DNA of 64,000 nucleotides, from the NCBI RefSeq assembly GCF_020536995.1, contig NC_068359.1, forward strand, positions 101,235,537 through 101,299,536. The letters are read 5' to 3'. This document shows, piece by piece, positions 35,101-40,768 of this stretch. Numbering within the stretch: position 1 is the stretch's first letter; every line of letters begins with the position of its first letter. The stretch comes from Dreissena polymorpha. Its lineage: Eukaryota; Mollusca; Bivalvia; Myida; Dreissenidae. The notes below the pieces were generated by a model that was not told the DNA's origin, did not search any database, and saw only the letters and a list, made by a program, of their open reading frames with translations. The position numbers were made by a program, and so were the translations under genes.

Positions 35101-38100
35101 GGAACTGAGGTCGCCTTTCTTGGTAAGCTTGATGAGGTAACCCTCTTTCCACTCTGTTGGGATTTCTTCTTCTTCCCATATCTTGCTGAAGAGCGGGTGT
35201 AGTAGGTCCACACTGGTCTCCATGTCAGCCTTAAGCGCTTCTGCCGGTATGCTGTCAGGTCCTGCAGATTTGCCGTTCTTCAATTGTTTGATGGCGCTGC
35301 TGATCTCTTCCTTTGTGGGAGTGCAACATTTGATTGGCAGATCGCTTGTAGCTGGCAGAATCTCCGGTGGGTTCACAGGGGCAGGTCTGTTGAGTAGCTC
35401 CTGGAAGTGCTCAATCCACCTCTTCTTCTGCCCTTCATCATCTGGTATTACTCCTCCATTTTTGTCCCTTACTGGCCTCTCTGGCTTGGCAATTTCTGCT
35501 TATCTCTTGGTGATGGAGTACAGATCTTTAGTTCTGTTCTGATAGGCTGCCTCTTCCGCCTCTGTTGCAAACGTCTCTAGGTAGTTCCTCTTGTCTTCTC
35601 TGATACTTCGCTTGACGCTCCTTTTTGCTTCGGTGTACTCTTCTTGTGCTTTCACTTTTGCGGCGCGTGTTCTGCTGTTGTTTACGCTTGCCTTCTTTTC
35701 TCGTCTTTCCTCAACTTTCTGAAGCATCTCTGCTGTCATCCACTCCTTGTGGGTGTAAGACTTGGGGCCCAGTACTTCTTGGCATGTTGAAGTCACTGCT
35801 GCTTTCACGTTCTGCCACTTCTGCTCTATCGTCCCTTCTTCAAGCAGCTCCTCTAGGACCTAGAACTTGTTGGGGAGAGTGACCTTGAACTCTTCTTGCT
35901 TCCAGGTGTCTTTCAGAGTGGCAGTGTTGTACCGTTGGCGTTGGTTGGGCCCCCCTGTCCAACTCTTCTTCAGCTTTGGTTTCAATCGGGCGACAAGGAG
36001 ATGATGATCCGAAGCCACGTCTGCTCCTCGCTTGACATGTACATTCTAAAGAGAGCGACGAAAACTCCTTGCAATGCACAAGTGGTCAATCTGGTTCTCC
36101 GTTGACAGGTCTGGTGACACCCAAGTTGCATTGTGTATCCTTCTGTGGTGGAAAATACTTCCTCCGATGACCAGGTTACTTGTGGCGCACAGGTCGGCGA
36201 ATCTCTCCCCGTTGTCGTTCATCTCGCCTAACCCTTGCTTTCCCATGATCTCCTCATATCCTCGGTTGTCATTGCCGATCTTGGCGTTGAAGTCACCCAT
36301 TAGAATAATGATGTTTCTCTTTGGTCTGTCTTGTATGATGGTTGACAGTCTATTGTAGAAGTTGTCCTTCTCATTCTCTGTACTGTGGTTTGTTGAGGCG
36401 TAGCACTGGATTATGTCCATGTTGATCCTCTTCTTCTTTGTAAGGAAAGAGGCCGTCATGATCTGAGGTCTGTGTTCCTCCCACCCGATGAGCGCTCTCT
36501 GTGCTGACTTGGAAAGCATTAGGGCTACTTCCTGGGTGTGTGCTGCATCCTCCTGCTCATGCCCCGAGAACTACAGTAACTCACCGGAAGTCAGTCGCTT
36601 CTGCCCAGAGCCAGTCCATCTTGATTCACTAATCCCTAGGATGGTGAGGTTGAACTTCCTCATCTCTGCTGCCACCTGTGCTGTCTTCCTGGTCTCGTAC
36701 ATGGTTCGGACATTCCATGTACCTATGGTGGTAGTGGTCCTGGTGGAGATGATGGTCTTCGGCCTGATGGCTTCCAGTTGACACTGGCTTTCACCGTTCG
36801 GCGTCATACGTCCTCCAGCTGGAGGTCCACCTTCTCCCAGGTCCGTGATGTCTGTTGTTTTTCTGTTTGGCGTTTCTGTAGCAATAACGTTTCAACAGGG
36901 TAGGGTAGCTAGCCCTACGCCCAACCCTACTCCTTTTTCAGCTTGGGCTTGGGACCGTCCTTGGCGGAGTTAAAACATCTAACAAACTATATTATAAATA
37001 AAATGTTAAATGATTTTGTTCTCCTAATTTGAATTATTGCCAGTATAAAGAATTATATTAAATAAGTTTTTCCTAAATCAGTGGACTTTAAGCATGAGAA
37101 ATTGCATTTTTTTCCAAAAATGGCCAGGAAATGGCCTGCTGTGCCAATATTTGTTGATAAAAAATCCCAATTGAGTTCATTATGTCCATAAAAAAATTCC
37201 TAAATTTGCCATTTATTCGATATAAAAAATCTAGATTTGACCTGACTCCTTTTCCAAAAATGGATAAGAAAACACATGTAATTAGTGCAAAATGATATGG
37301 TCTATCACTACAAGTGTGATCGCAAAAGCAGTATGGTTTCAATGTAGAGAAACCTGAAAAATAAGAACATAGTTCACACAATTGTATGCAGATTGACTGG
37401 TTGAAAGAGAGACTCCAGTAAACCCCATTTCAACTTAATTCCCGGTACAATTATTAACTCTTTCAGTGCTGAAACCGAATTTGAAGGTCTTTGCAAACAA
37501 TTTGGATCCAGATGAGACGCCACAGAATGTGGCGTCTCATCAGGATCTAAACTGTTTGCTATTTTGATAGTATTCTTTGAAAAAAAATGGACTAAAATGC
37601 TAATTTTAGAAATTCAGCAGACGAAATTTTAGCAGTTGACAAATTTCCCAGCATGCAAAGGTTAACATGAAGACCAACCGTTATGTGATTTCCAGATTTG
37701 TATGTTTACCCATTTTTAGTTCCTTAGAAAGTTTAATTTAATTAAATACCTTTTTACTAAATTCAAGATTTTTAGGCTAAATTTGCAACCCTGCATGATG
37801 AGCAGCAAACAGCATAAAACCTGAACAGACTGTGTGTTACTTGCAGGCTGTTCTGGCTTTATGCTGGTTGCAAAAGCCATATTCACTTCGCTTCTTATAA
37901 GGGAAAGATTTTACGATTGGTTACCAGTCATTGCATGGCGGGCCAGTTTCTCTGGTGTGGACTGCTTCACCAATAAGTTACTTTATTAAGAGTTTGTTAC
38001 ACACAGAGGTGTTAGATTGATTACCAGTGATTGCATGGCGGGCCCGTTTCTCTGGCGTTGACTGCTCCACCCCCAACTCCTCGCATCCTTCCTCGAGATC

Positions 38101-38961
38101 ATCACAGGTCTCCTCCTCTGAACTCACTGAAAAATAGGTGTAACATATAATACCGGTAGTTGCCCTCTGAGAACACTGGTATTTATGGATGTACGTAAAG
38201 TGTCGTCCAAGATTAGTCTGCTCAGTCCACACAGGCTAATCAGGGACGACACTGTCCTCTTTTATGTTATTTTTACGTTTAAATTGGGCCGAAATAGTTT
38301 CAATAATTCAACTCTCAGCTTTATAAACCAAAGGGTTGCTGAAAGCTGCAATGTGCTATTTATTTTCCAAAGGTGCACAATTTGATCACCAACGCAAGGG
38401 CTAAGGAACACTGAAACTGCAGAAACTTATCAACGTTTACCTGTCTAAACCACAAACCCATGCAAATTGTACCATTAAAAGCACAAAAAAATTGCTTTTT
38501 ATTCACTATGCTTTTTTTTCTTACAGCCTGTGCCTTTTGGATTGGGAAAATTAGCGCGTTAACCATGAAATTGGGAAAAATAGCGCGATAAACCATGAAA
38601 TTGGGAAACATTATAAATATGATTATAAGAACTGAATTAAAATTATTAAAGTATGTTTGACAGCATTTTTATATTATAAAGTACTAATTTAATGTGTTCT
38701 TACAATGAAGACAATGTTAAGTTAATATCCTTCCACATTCATATTGAACTTGCAATAATCTATATAGATTCTTAAATATTTCATTTAATCATAACCTCTT
38801 TAACAGTAAGAATTTAATTCAGTATTCTTTTAAATTAAATATGATATGGTGAAAACATTAACACATATTTATAAAAAAAAACGCTTTAGTGGTCTTGCTA
38901 TGTTAATGATGTATTATATAGAGTTAAAAAATTTTTATTTCATTTCTTTACCTTTCAACAT
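1688..38961 (-). CDS. MPND: MPND homologue (RAMA + JAMM/MPN+ metalloprotease), complete, 16 coding exons
   Basis: Predicted zinc-dependent isopeptidase of the JAMM/MPN+ family. Relatives include MYSM1 and the proteasome and signalosome deubiquitinases; MPND-type proteins are nuclear and carry a RAMA domain proposed to sense adenine-methylated DNA. Coding exons in transcript order: 38961-38952, 38126-38025, 33257-33178, 32386-32240, 31840-31751, 29488-29184, 27523-27480, 13223-13094, 12815-12719, 12453-12381, 10096-10020, 8053-7882, 5170-5100, 4174-4085, 2395-2303, 1771-1688 (stop TGA). Every junction is GT-AG, all phases agree, and the sum is 1665 nt, or 554 residues. By recall, order and sequence follow vertebrate MPND closely (for example [13 protein letters not shown] and LVGWYHSHP), which is about 470 residues; the extra length lies mainly in the acidic linker. 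The first exon gives only MLK plus one base and rests on a good start context (AAG before ATG), a GTAAAG donor and matching phase. I am very sure of the identity and of exons 3-16, fairly sure of exon 2, and less sure of exon 1. Confidence 0.94.
2016..2230. mobile_element. MITE (GCATAAAACCAGAACAGCC family), copy 1
   Basis: Central hairpin GCATAAAACCAGAACAGCCT then GCGAGAAACTC, mirrored by CAGTCTGTTCTGGTTTTATG. Ends resemble CCCACTCAGAAGCGAAGTGA and AAGGGTTAAC. Other copies: 2986-3192, 27211-27448, 28845-29007, 37720-37910. Confidence 0.8.
2423..2470. repeat. Duplicated acceptor and 5' edge of MPND exon 15
   Basis: The plus-strand segment TTTCTATAGAACTCCACACG followed by TAAATGCTGAAATATAAGCA repeats 2371-2412, which holds the real junction. 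On the minus strand it gives CTTATATTTCAG followed by CATTTACGTGTGGAGTTC, a decoy acceptor about 50 bp upstream of the real one. Confidence 0.85.
2986..3192. mobile_element. MITE (GCATAAAACCAGAACAGCC family), copy 2
   Basis: Left arm partly deleted; AGTAACTCGCAGTCTGTTCA and the tail GTCAAAATACGTATCTATGT are clear. Confidence 0.7.
3821..4024. mobile_element. MITE, AAGTGTCGTCC family, diverged copy
   Basis: Recognisable by TTTCTAAGAAAACAGGGCTT at the left, GTCCCCAAGATAAGCCT inside, and TAGGTGGAGTGTCATCCCTA in the right half. It is more decayed than the other copies and ends close to MPND exon 14. Confidence 0.65.
4773..4919. mobile_element. Probable solo LTR, 147 bp, with 5-bp target duplication
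   Basis: The segment begins TGTCACGG and ends TTTACA, and is flanked on both sides by GTACC (4768-4772 and 4920-4924). It contains AATAAA near the 3' end. A TG...CA segment with a 5-bp duplication is the signature of a retrovirus-like LTR element reduced to one LTR by recombination. No internal coding region is present. Short LTRs of this size occur in Ty3/Gypsy-type elements of molluscs, but the family cannot be set from the LTR alone. It lies in the intron between MPND exons 13 and 14. Confidence 0.5.
5262..6255. mobile_element. Tandem-core element with ATGCTCCCC...GGGGAGCAT ends
   Basis: Starts GACGGGTGATGCTCCCCAAA and ends TTTCGGGGGAGCATAAAAAT. The core is five to six units of about 155 bp (TTTCAAAGGGCCATAACTCT, TAGTGAAGCTTCCCATAAAG, GAGAAATAGCCCGGACAAGA). 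A short ACGGACAGACG run precedes the right end. It lies in the intron between MPND exons 12 and 13. Confidence 0.85.
6508..6704. mobile_element. Hairpin MITE (GATGAGACGCCAC family), copy 1
   Basis: Bounded by TTAACCCTTTGCATGCTGGG and an inverted end, with a near-perfect central inverted repeat: CAGTTTGGATCCTGATGAGA then CGCCAC, mirrored by GTGGCGTCTCATCTGGATCC. Other copies are at 27556-27767 and 37454-37665. Confidence 0.85.
6830..7225. repeat. Dispersed repeat (AAGTCATGTAGGTAGACTCG family), copy 2
   Basis: Two internal units of about 170 bp (AAGGCCCATAACTTCGCTAA; TAAGTCATGAAGGTAGACTC) and the terminus GGAATGCTGGACGGACCGAT ... CTGCTATATGCCACCC. Confidence 0.65.
7612..7812. mobile_element. 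MITE, AAGTGTCGTCC family, diverged copy
   Basis: Contains GCGTAAAGTGTCCCAATTAG and GACTTCCTTAAAACC with an internal ACCATAATGG segment. The right end is eroded. It lies just downstream of the exon 12 donor. Confidence 0.55.
7882..13223 (-). CDS. MPND: MPND exons 8-12: MPN domain with intact JAMM motif
   Basis: Exon 8 (13223-13094) ends the linker. Exon 9 (12815-12719) begins the MPN fold with [19 protein letters not shown]. Exon 10 (12453-12381) has [17 protein letters not shown], which contains the catalytic-type Glu. Exon 11 (10096-10020) gives [12 protein letters not shown]. Exon 12 (8053-7882) gives LVGWYHSHP followed by PSVRD. The pattern His-Ser-His, seven residues, Ser, two residues, Asp is the complete JAMM zinc-binding motif, so the enzyme is expected to be active, unlike MPN-minus relatives. 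The exon 12 acceptor is weak: it lacks a pyrimidine tract and reads GTTATAG inside a 19-bp tandem repeat. Confidence 0.95.
8045..8411. repeat. 19-bp minisatellite (left block) carrying the MPND exon 12 acceptor
   Basis: Unit on the minus strand: AATGTTATAGATCCGGCTT, about 19 copies here. The first unit, at 8045-8063, contains the actual acceptor GTTATAG and the first nine coding bases of exon 12 (ATC CGG CTT). The other units are near-identical intronic decoys. Some units read GATCTGG. A DNA transposon splits this block from a second block at 9237-9445. Confidence 0.95.
8414..9234. mobile_element. Non-autonomous DNA transposon with TA duplication, inserted in the 19-bp array
   Basis: Ends are CCGTATTTACTCTATGTTTT and the inverted AAAACATAGAGTAATTACGG, about 28-30 bp of terminal inverted repeat with one or two mismatches, flanked by TA on both sides. 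A TA target duplication with such ends fits the Tc1/mariner superfamily. The repeat motif GTGTCCGAAAACTTAGA recurs inside both ends. I see no transposase coding; the short frames inside are not protein-like. Confidence 0.75.
9237..9445. repeat. 19-bp minisatellite (right block)
   Basis: Continuation of the same 19-bp array beyond the inserted element, about 11 copies, more diverged toward the right (GATCTTTGACATT, GATATTTGAAATT). Divergence rising with distance from exon 12 suggests growth or homogenisation nearest the exon. Confidence 0.93.
9795..9985. mobile_element. MITE, AAGTGTCGTCC family, internally deleted copy
   Basis: Left end AAAACGTGGCTTAATGCATG and AAAGTGTCGTCCCTGATAAG; right end ACTTTTACGCACATGAATTA. 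The central part is shortened compared with the complete copies. Confidence 0.75.
10186..10446. mobile_element. MITE, AAGTGTCGTCC family, complete copy
   Basis: 261 bp bounded by GTGTCTTGTTCTGAGAAAAC and the inverted equivalent, with TIRs of about 50 bp. It lies just beyond MPND exon 11 in the intron that also holds the 33-bp array copy. Confidence 0.85.
10678..10844. repeat. Foldback hairpin, arms about 60 bp
   Basis: The left arm TTGTCGAATAACCCACAGTA ... TATAGATGCGT is mirrored by ACGCATCTATACAACTTACT ... GGTTATTCGACAA. The loop holds a direct repeat CACGAGTG-CGAAG-CACGAGTG. Further GAATAACCCAC and GTGTTAGAAT motifs near 11310-11370 suggest it is one end of a longer element of about 700 bp. 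Confidence 0.85.
10940..11050. promoter_or_regulatory. Cluster of four TGACGTC (CRE/ATF-like) motifs
   Basis: Four TGACGTC motifs (three as TGACGTCA) occur within about 110 bp: GTGACGTCATTG, ATGACGTCGTTT, ATGACGTCACTT and ATGACGTCACGT. They lie beside the 10678 hairpin in the intron between MPND exons 10 and 11. Spacing varies, so this is not a simple tandem repeat. Function is unproven. Confidence 0.4.
11405..12355. mobile_element. MITE, AAGTGTCGTCC family, expanded by the 33-bp array
   Basis: MITE left end GGCAAAACCAGACTTTATGC at about 11415 and right end CACTTTTGGCACATGCATTA at about 12320, with the usual ACTTCCTTAAAAC middle. The left palindrome has expanded into the array described above. 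Confidence 0.8.
11463..12227. repeat. 33-bp minisatellite, about 23 copies, inside a MITE
   Basis: Unit: CAGTCTGCACAGGCTAATCA followed by GGAACATTTTTTG, with length variation only in the T run. Because 33 is divisible by three, long repetitive open frames appear on both strands (11-residue periods such as [11 protein letters not shown]). These are artefacts of the repeat and not genes. The unit is the GTGCAGTCTGCACAGGCTAATC hairpin segment of the surrounding MITE (11405-12355). It lies in the intron between MPND exons 10 and 11. Confidence 0.97.
13262..26399. repeat. 13.1-kb satellite array, 50-bp unit, about 262 copies
   Basis: Unit (plus strand): AAGTGCGTAAAGTGTAGTCC then AAGATTGTTAGGTACAACAG then GGCTACGTGC. 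The array lies in the intron between MPND exons 7 and 8. Units differ only by a limited set of substitutions (ATTG/ACTG, TAA/TGA/TCA, GTAGTCC/GTACTCCG, TACG/TACA/TATG). By eye I found a single indel, an extra T near 24335, in more than 13 kb. About 37 bp of the unit resemble the end of the AAGTGTCGTCC MITE, and MITE sequence flanks both edges (13246-13262 and 26430-26512). The unit length is not a multiple of three and units contain stops, so no coding role is likely. Confidence 0.98.
26595..26742. repeat. Foldback hairpin, arms about 70 bp
   Basis: GATCTGGCACGAGTTGTCAT ... TTTTATTAAACGAG is mirrored by CTCGT...TTTAATAAAATGTGG and ATGACAACTCGTGTCAGATC. The centre is GCAAGCCTTTGGCAAGC. It is similar in design to the hairpin at 10678 but different in sequence. 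Confidence 0.85.
27211..27448. mobile_element. MITE (GCATAAAACCAGAACAGCC family), copy 3
   Basis: Well preserved, from TTAACCCTTTCCCACTCAGA to the AAATACATATCTAAGTGGTA tail. It lies just downstream of the exon 7 donor. Confidence 0.8.
27556..27767. mobile_element. Hairpin MITE (GATGAGACGCCAC family), copy 2
   Basis: Same family in the opposite orientation, immediately upstream of the exon 7 acceptor in the transcript. It ends CAGCATGCAAAGGGTTAA. It creates a spurious frame overlapping exon 7. Confidence 0.85.
27770..28840. other. Intron between MPND exons 6 and 7, nothing firm
   Basis: AT-rich. There is a short direct repeat AGGCCTATTTATTAATATTA (about 27898 and 27945) and a 116-codon plus-strand frame at 28198-28548 without protein-like composition. 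29490-29900 likewise holds nothing I can name. Confidence 0.5.
28845..29007. mobile_element. MITE (GCATAAAACCAGAACAGCC family), copy 4
   Basis: Lacks the left terminus; AGCATAAAACCAGAACAGCC and the tail AGAGGTAAATGGTTAAAT are present. Confidence 0.7.
29184..29488 (-). CDS. MPND: MPND exon 6: low-complexity acidic linker
   Basis: This 305-bp exon encodes about 101 residues rich in Ser, Asp, Glu and Val, starting [14 protein letters not shown] and ending [11 protein letters not shown]. It links the RAMA and MPN domains and has no recognisable fold. The acceptor follows TTTCCCCAG. The donor GTATGT was chosen because it alone, among several GT dinucleotides near the end, gives phase 2, which exon 7 needs. 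Linkers in this family are poorly conserved, so identity rests on continuity of frame between confident exons. Exon 7 (27523-27480, 44 bp, [14 protein letters not shown]) extends the same linker. Confidence 0.8.
29905..30180. mobile_element. Short element of the GGGCCATAACTCC / ACGG class
   Basis: Contains CAAAGGGCCATAACTCCATT, CCAAGTTTCAATGAAATCCG and GACGGACGGATGGGCGGACA, ending in CTATGGCGGGGGATAATAAG. It has one unit only and abuts the tandem-core element at 30196. Confidence 0.6.
30196..31083. mobile_element. Tandem-core element, AGTCGCTCACCTGA...TCAGGTGAGCT ends
   Basis: Begins ATAACAAGAGGGCCTGAAAG and AGTCGCTCACCTGA, ends GTGCTCAGGTGAGCTAAAAA. The core is about four and a half units of roughly 170 bp (AAAAATGCCCCGCCCCCTGG, CCATGTTTTTCAACCAA, TCTTCTGACCAAGTTTCATG), followed by a CGGACAAAAAGCGATCAC segment. 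Open frames inside (for example 30637-31047) repeat with the unit and are not genes. Confidence 0.85.
31600..31761. repeat. 39-bp minisatellite carrying the MPND exon 5 donor, four copies
   Basis: The minus-strand unit contains CATCTCACAGGTGACCTACA followed by about 19 further bases. The first copy is the real exon end (GGC TCA CAG, then GTGACC). The second has lost the GT; the third and fourth keep CACAG-GTGACC. Because 39 is divisible by three, the frame stays open through the array. Confidence 0.92.
31751..33257 (-). CDS. MPND: MPND exons 3-5: RAMA domain
   Basis: These three exons encode the N-terminal RAMA (restriction enzyme adenine methylase associated) domain. Exon 3 (33257-33178) gives the strand segment around [11 protein letters not shown] and ends in LSLEYL. 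Exon 4 (32386-32240) carries [20 protein letters not shown] and the diagnostic [12 protein letters not shown]. Exon 5 (31840-31751) carries [19 protein letters not shown]. The segment aligns from memory with human MPND ([24 protein letters not shown]). The donors of exons 3 and 5 each lie in the last unit of a minisatellite (29 bp and 39 bp respectively), described separately. No residue usually conserved in the domain appears lost. Confidence 0.93.
32754..33190. repeat. 29-bp minisatellite carrying the MPND exon 3 donor, about 15 copies
   Basis: Unit on the plus strand: ACATTACCAGATATTCAAG followed by TGACCTTGCT. Read on the minus strand each unit contains CTTGAATATCTG then GTAATG, which is the last 12 coding bases of exon 3 (Leu-Glu-Tyr-Leu) plus its splice donor. 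The copy at 33172-33190 is the functional junction. Two units carry a 6-bp insertion and one is shortened. Confidence 0.95.
33796..36972 (-). mobile_element. RTE-like LINE, full length, inactive, in MPND intron 2
   Basis: An APE-type non-LTR element lying on the same strand as MPND. Endonuclease: [19 protein letters not shown] near 36690, then [18 protein letters not shown] and [13 protein letters not shown]. Reverse transcriptase: [52 protein letters not shown], then [11 protein letters not shown] and [20 protein letters not shown]-terminus: [15 protein letters not shown]. The reading frame is broken by several shifts and stops, including one between VNFI and DYEKAF. The FADD box reads FAND, so a catalytic Asp is lost. 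Both ends are flanked by the 13-bp target duplication AAACATCTAACAA (33783-33795 and 36973-36985). The 3' end is a short GATGA tandem, a tail type typical of RTE-group elements. Confidence 0.9.
37454..37665. mobile_element. Hairpin MITE (GATGAGACGCCAC family), copy 3
   Basis: Begins TTAACTCTTTCAGTGCTGAA and ends CAGCATGCAAAGGTTAA, with the central GTTTGGATC-type hairpin intact apart from a few substitutions. It lies in MPND intron 2 beside the LINE. Confidence 0.85.
37720..37910. mobile_element. MITE (GCATAAAACCAGAACAGCC family), copy 5, inverted
   Basis: Opposite orientation: AGCAGCAAACAGCATAAAAC, GCAGGCTGTTCTGGCTTTAT and CATATTCACTTCGCTTCT at the right. It abuts the duplicated exon 2 edge. 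Confidence 0.7.
37916..37972. repeat. Duplicated 3' edge and donor of MPND exon 2
   Basis: A segment of about 57 bp repeats 38016-38072 at an offset of about 100 bp with only a few substitutions. On the minus strand the copy reads CAGTCCACACCAGAGAAACT, continues to GCAATGACTG and then GTAACC, matching the real exon end CAGTCAACGCCAGAGAAACG and its donor GTAATC. It is an intronic decoy donor downstream of the real one. Confidence 0.85.
38168..38285. mobile_element. MITE, AAGTGTCGTCC family, truncated copy
   Basis: Only the left half is present: GTAAAGTGTCGTCCAAGATT through the CACAGGCTAATCAGGGACGA palindrome. It lies just upstream of MPND exon 2, in intron 1. Confidence 0.75.
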
Positions 38962-38977
38962 CTTGCACTTCAATGCT

Positions 38978-40768
38978 ATAGACCAGTTGAATGTTATTGT
39001 TTACATTCGGGATTTTCTGCGCATGCGCACTCACTGGTTGGCAAAAACACTGGTAACAGTAACGTAAAACATGTATAAAGGGCTCTTGTTTAGTCAATAA
39101 ATTGGTAATAAAACCGAAATAAATATTAAAACTCTTAAAATATAGTGCAAATATATCCTATTTAGTACCAAATAGATGTATATACACAAATCAAATTTCC
39201 TCGTCATAAAAATACGAAGTAGTTATAAGAATAGAGTAAACGTGATCGGAAGACTAAATACTGACAATTCCACAAAACAAAACAATAAATTAGCCGTATT
39301 CTTTCTGATAGTAAGAATTAAATAAATTATATTTCAACAATAATAAAAATGTATTAATTTCATTATAATTGTAAGTGGTGTGGATAGCGTTATTTTTCAT
39401 CAGCGATCGATAGTGTCAGAGGTTTATTTAATATTTAAAAAGGCCCTAAAAAGCGTAATACATTACAAATTTTAAATATTGTGGTGATTTTCTTTTACAT
39501 TAAATGACAATATTAATACAATTTAGCATACGAATGGAAAAACCCTGCATATTATGCAAATTGAACTGTCTTTGCATGTATATTGAAATCTCTTTATTAG
39601 TAAAAGGGAGTGATAAAAAAGATAGCATTTTATGATAAATGCATCTATTTAATTTATTTAACGCAATTATGTTTTACCCTATTGTGATTGCTTTTGTTCA
39701 TGATGGTGTTTCTTACACTGCAGTAATTTACAAGCTTTACACGTAATAGCTGAGTTTACTTTTGCCGGTACCCGTTAAATACCTTACTTGTGTAGCAGTA
39801 AAATTGCACAATATTTTAAATGTATATTTATTAAACACTGTATTATTATTATTAAAATGCCTAATATAGTTCCTGTTAATCCATTTTAGACAAATGTCTT
39901 AATTTTTTAAATGTTAAAATATTTTATTGAAGCAACTGTTCAGTATTTTAGCTTTAAAATTTGGCTTAAATGACTGCTCAATATGCCAAGAGATGACATG
40001 GAGGTATTGTAACTTGTGTTTAATGACCAGACACTCGTCTGCCACATGTGGTTTATTCAGGGACCCAAGTTTAGGTCCCTGGGTTTTACTTTATGACACC
40101 ATGTTTTCTTTGTAATTGTCTGGACAGTATCCGATCATAACGAGATAATCGGTTTGTGATAAACAGAGGTGCAATTAAACACCGGGATATAAAAGCTGCA
40201 ACTAAGAGTGTCAAAATTAGTGTGAACAATTAAATAAAACAATTACATTAGTTAAGGGAATTTATTTAATGTGTAACAAGGTAAGTTTTTTCAGACATAA
40301 AGGTTCAAATCAGTTACCCTATGTTGCGTACAGAAAATAGACCTATTGGTTGTTTGTTTTCATCCTTATTTGTTTTCGTTCATTAAATTTAATTTATTCC
40401 GAAAGAATTTCAATTTCTGAGATTTTATTAAAACTAAAAATGGTCGCGAAGAAGTGCCAAGTAGAGAGATTTTTGTGGTAACCACATATCGAGCTCTTAG
40501 ATTGTGTTCCACTCCCGAGTTCGTTGTGAGTAAAAACGAATAATAACAACAATATAACCGTTCCAAAGATGCATTCCCTTGCATGCTAATGTTTTATATA
40601 GACATAATTAGTAAAATTATATTTGATATGTGCATGATTATCATTAAAAACTATGATTTTGTCAACCTTCTCTGTATGCGCTTATATGAATTCCAACTCT
40701 TTTTGCCAACCTGTGGGCGGAGTCTAAACTTTGCAGGTGCGCGTGACGTCACTCGTCAACTGGTCTAT
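38978..40768. other. Segment bounded by inverted ATAGACCAGTTGA ... GGTTGGCAAAAA ends
   Basis: Left end 38978-39047 and the inverted right end 40697-40768 share ATAGACCAGTTGA and, at nearly identical spacing (56-57 bp), GGTTGGCAAAAA; the sequence between these two motifs differs. It could be an old transposon with eroded TIRs or two related short elements. The interior (39060-40690) is AT-rich and I see no gene in it. Confidence 0.4.
39018..39029. promoter_or_regulatory. NRF-1 type palindrome upstream of the MPND start
   Basis: TGCGCATGCGCA is a perfect match to the NRF-1 consensus found near TSSs of animal housekeeping genes. It lies about 57 bp upstream of the proposed MPND ATG at 38961, where a core promoter would be expected. 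No TATA box is apparent. The site also falls within a segment that resembles an inverted copy near 40.7 kb, so it may have arrived with a mobile element. Confidence 0.5.
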
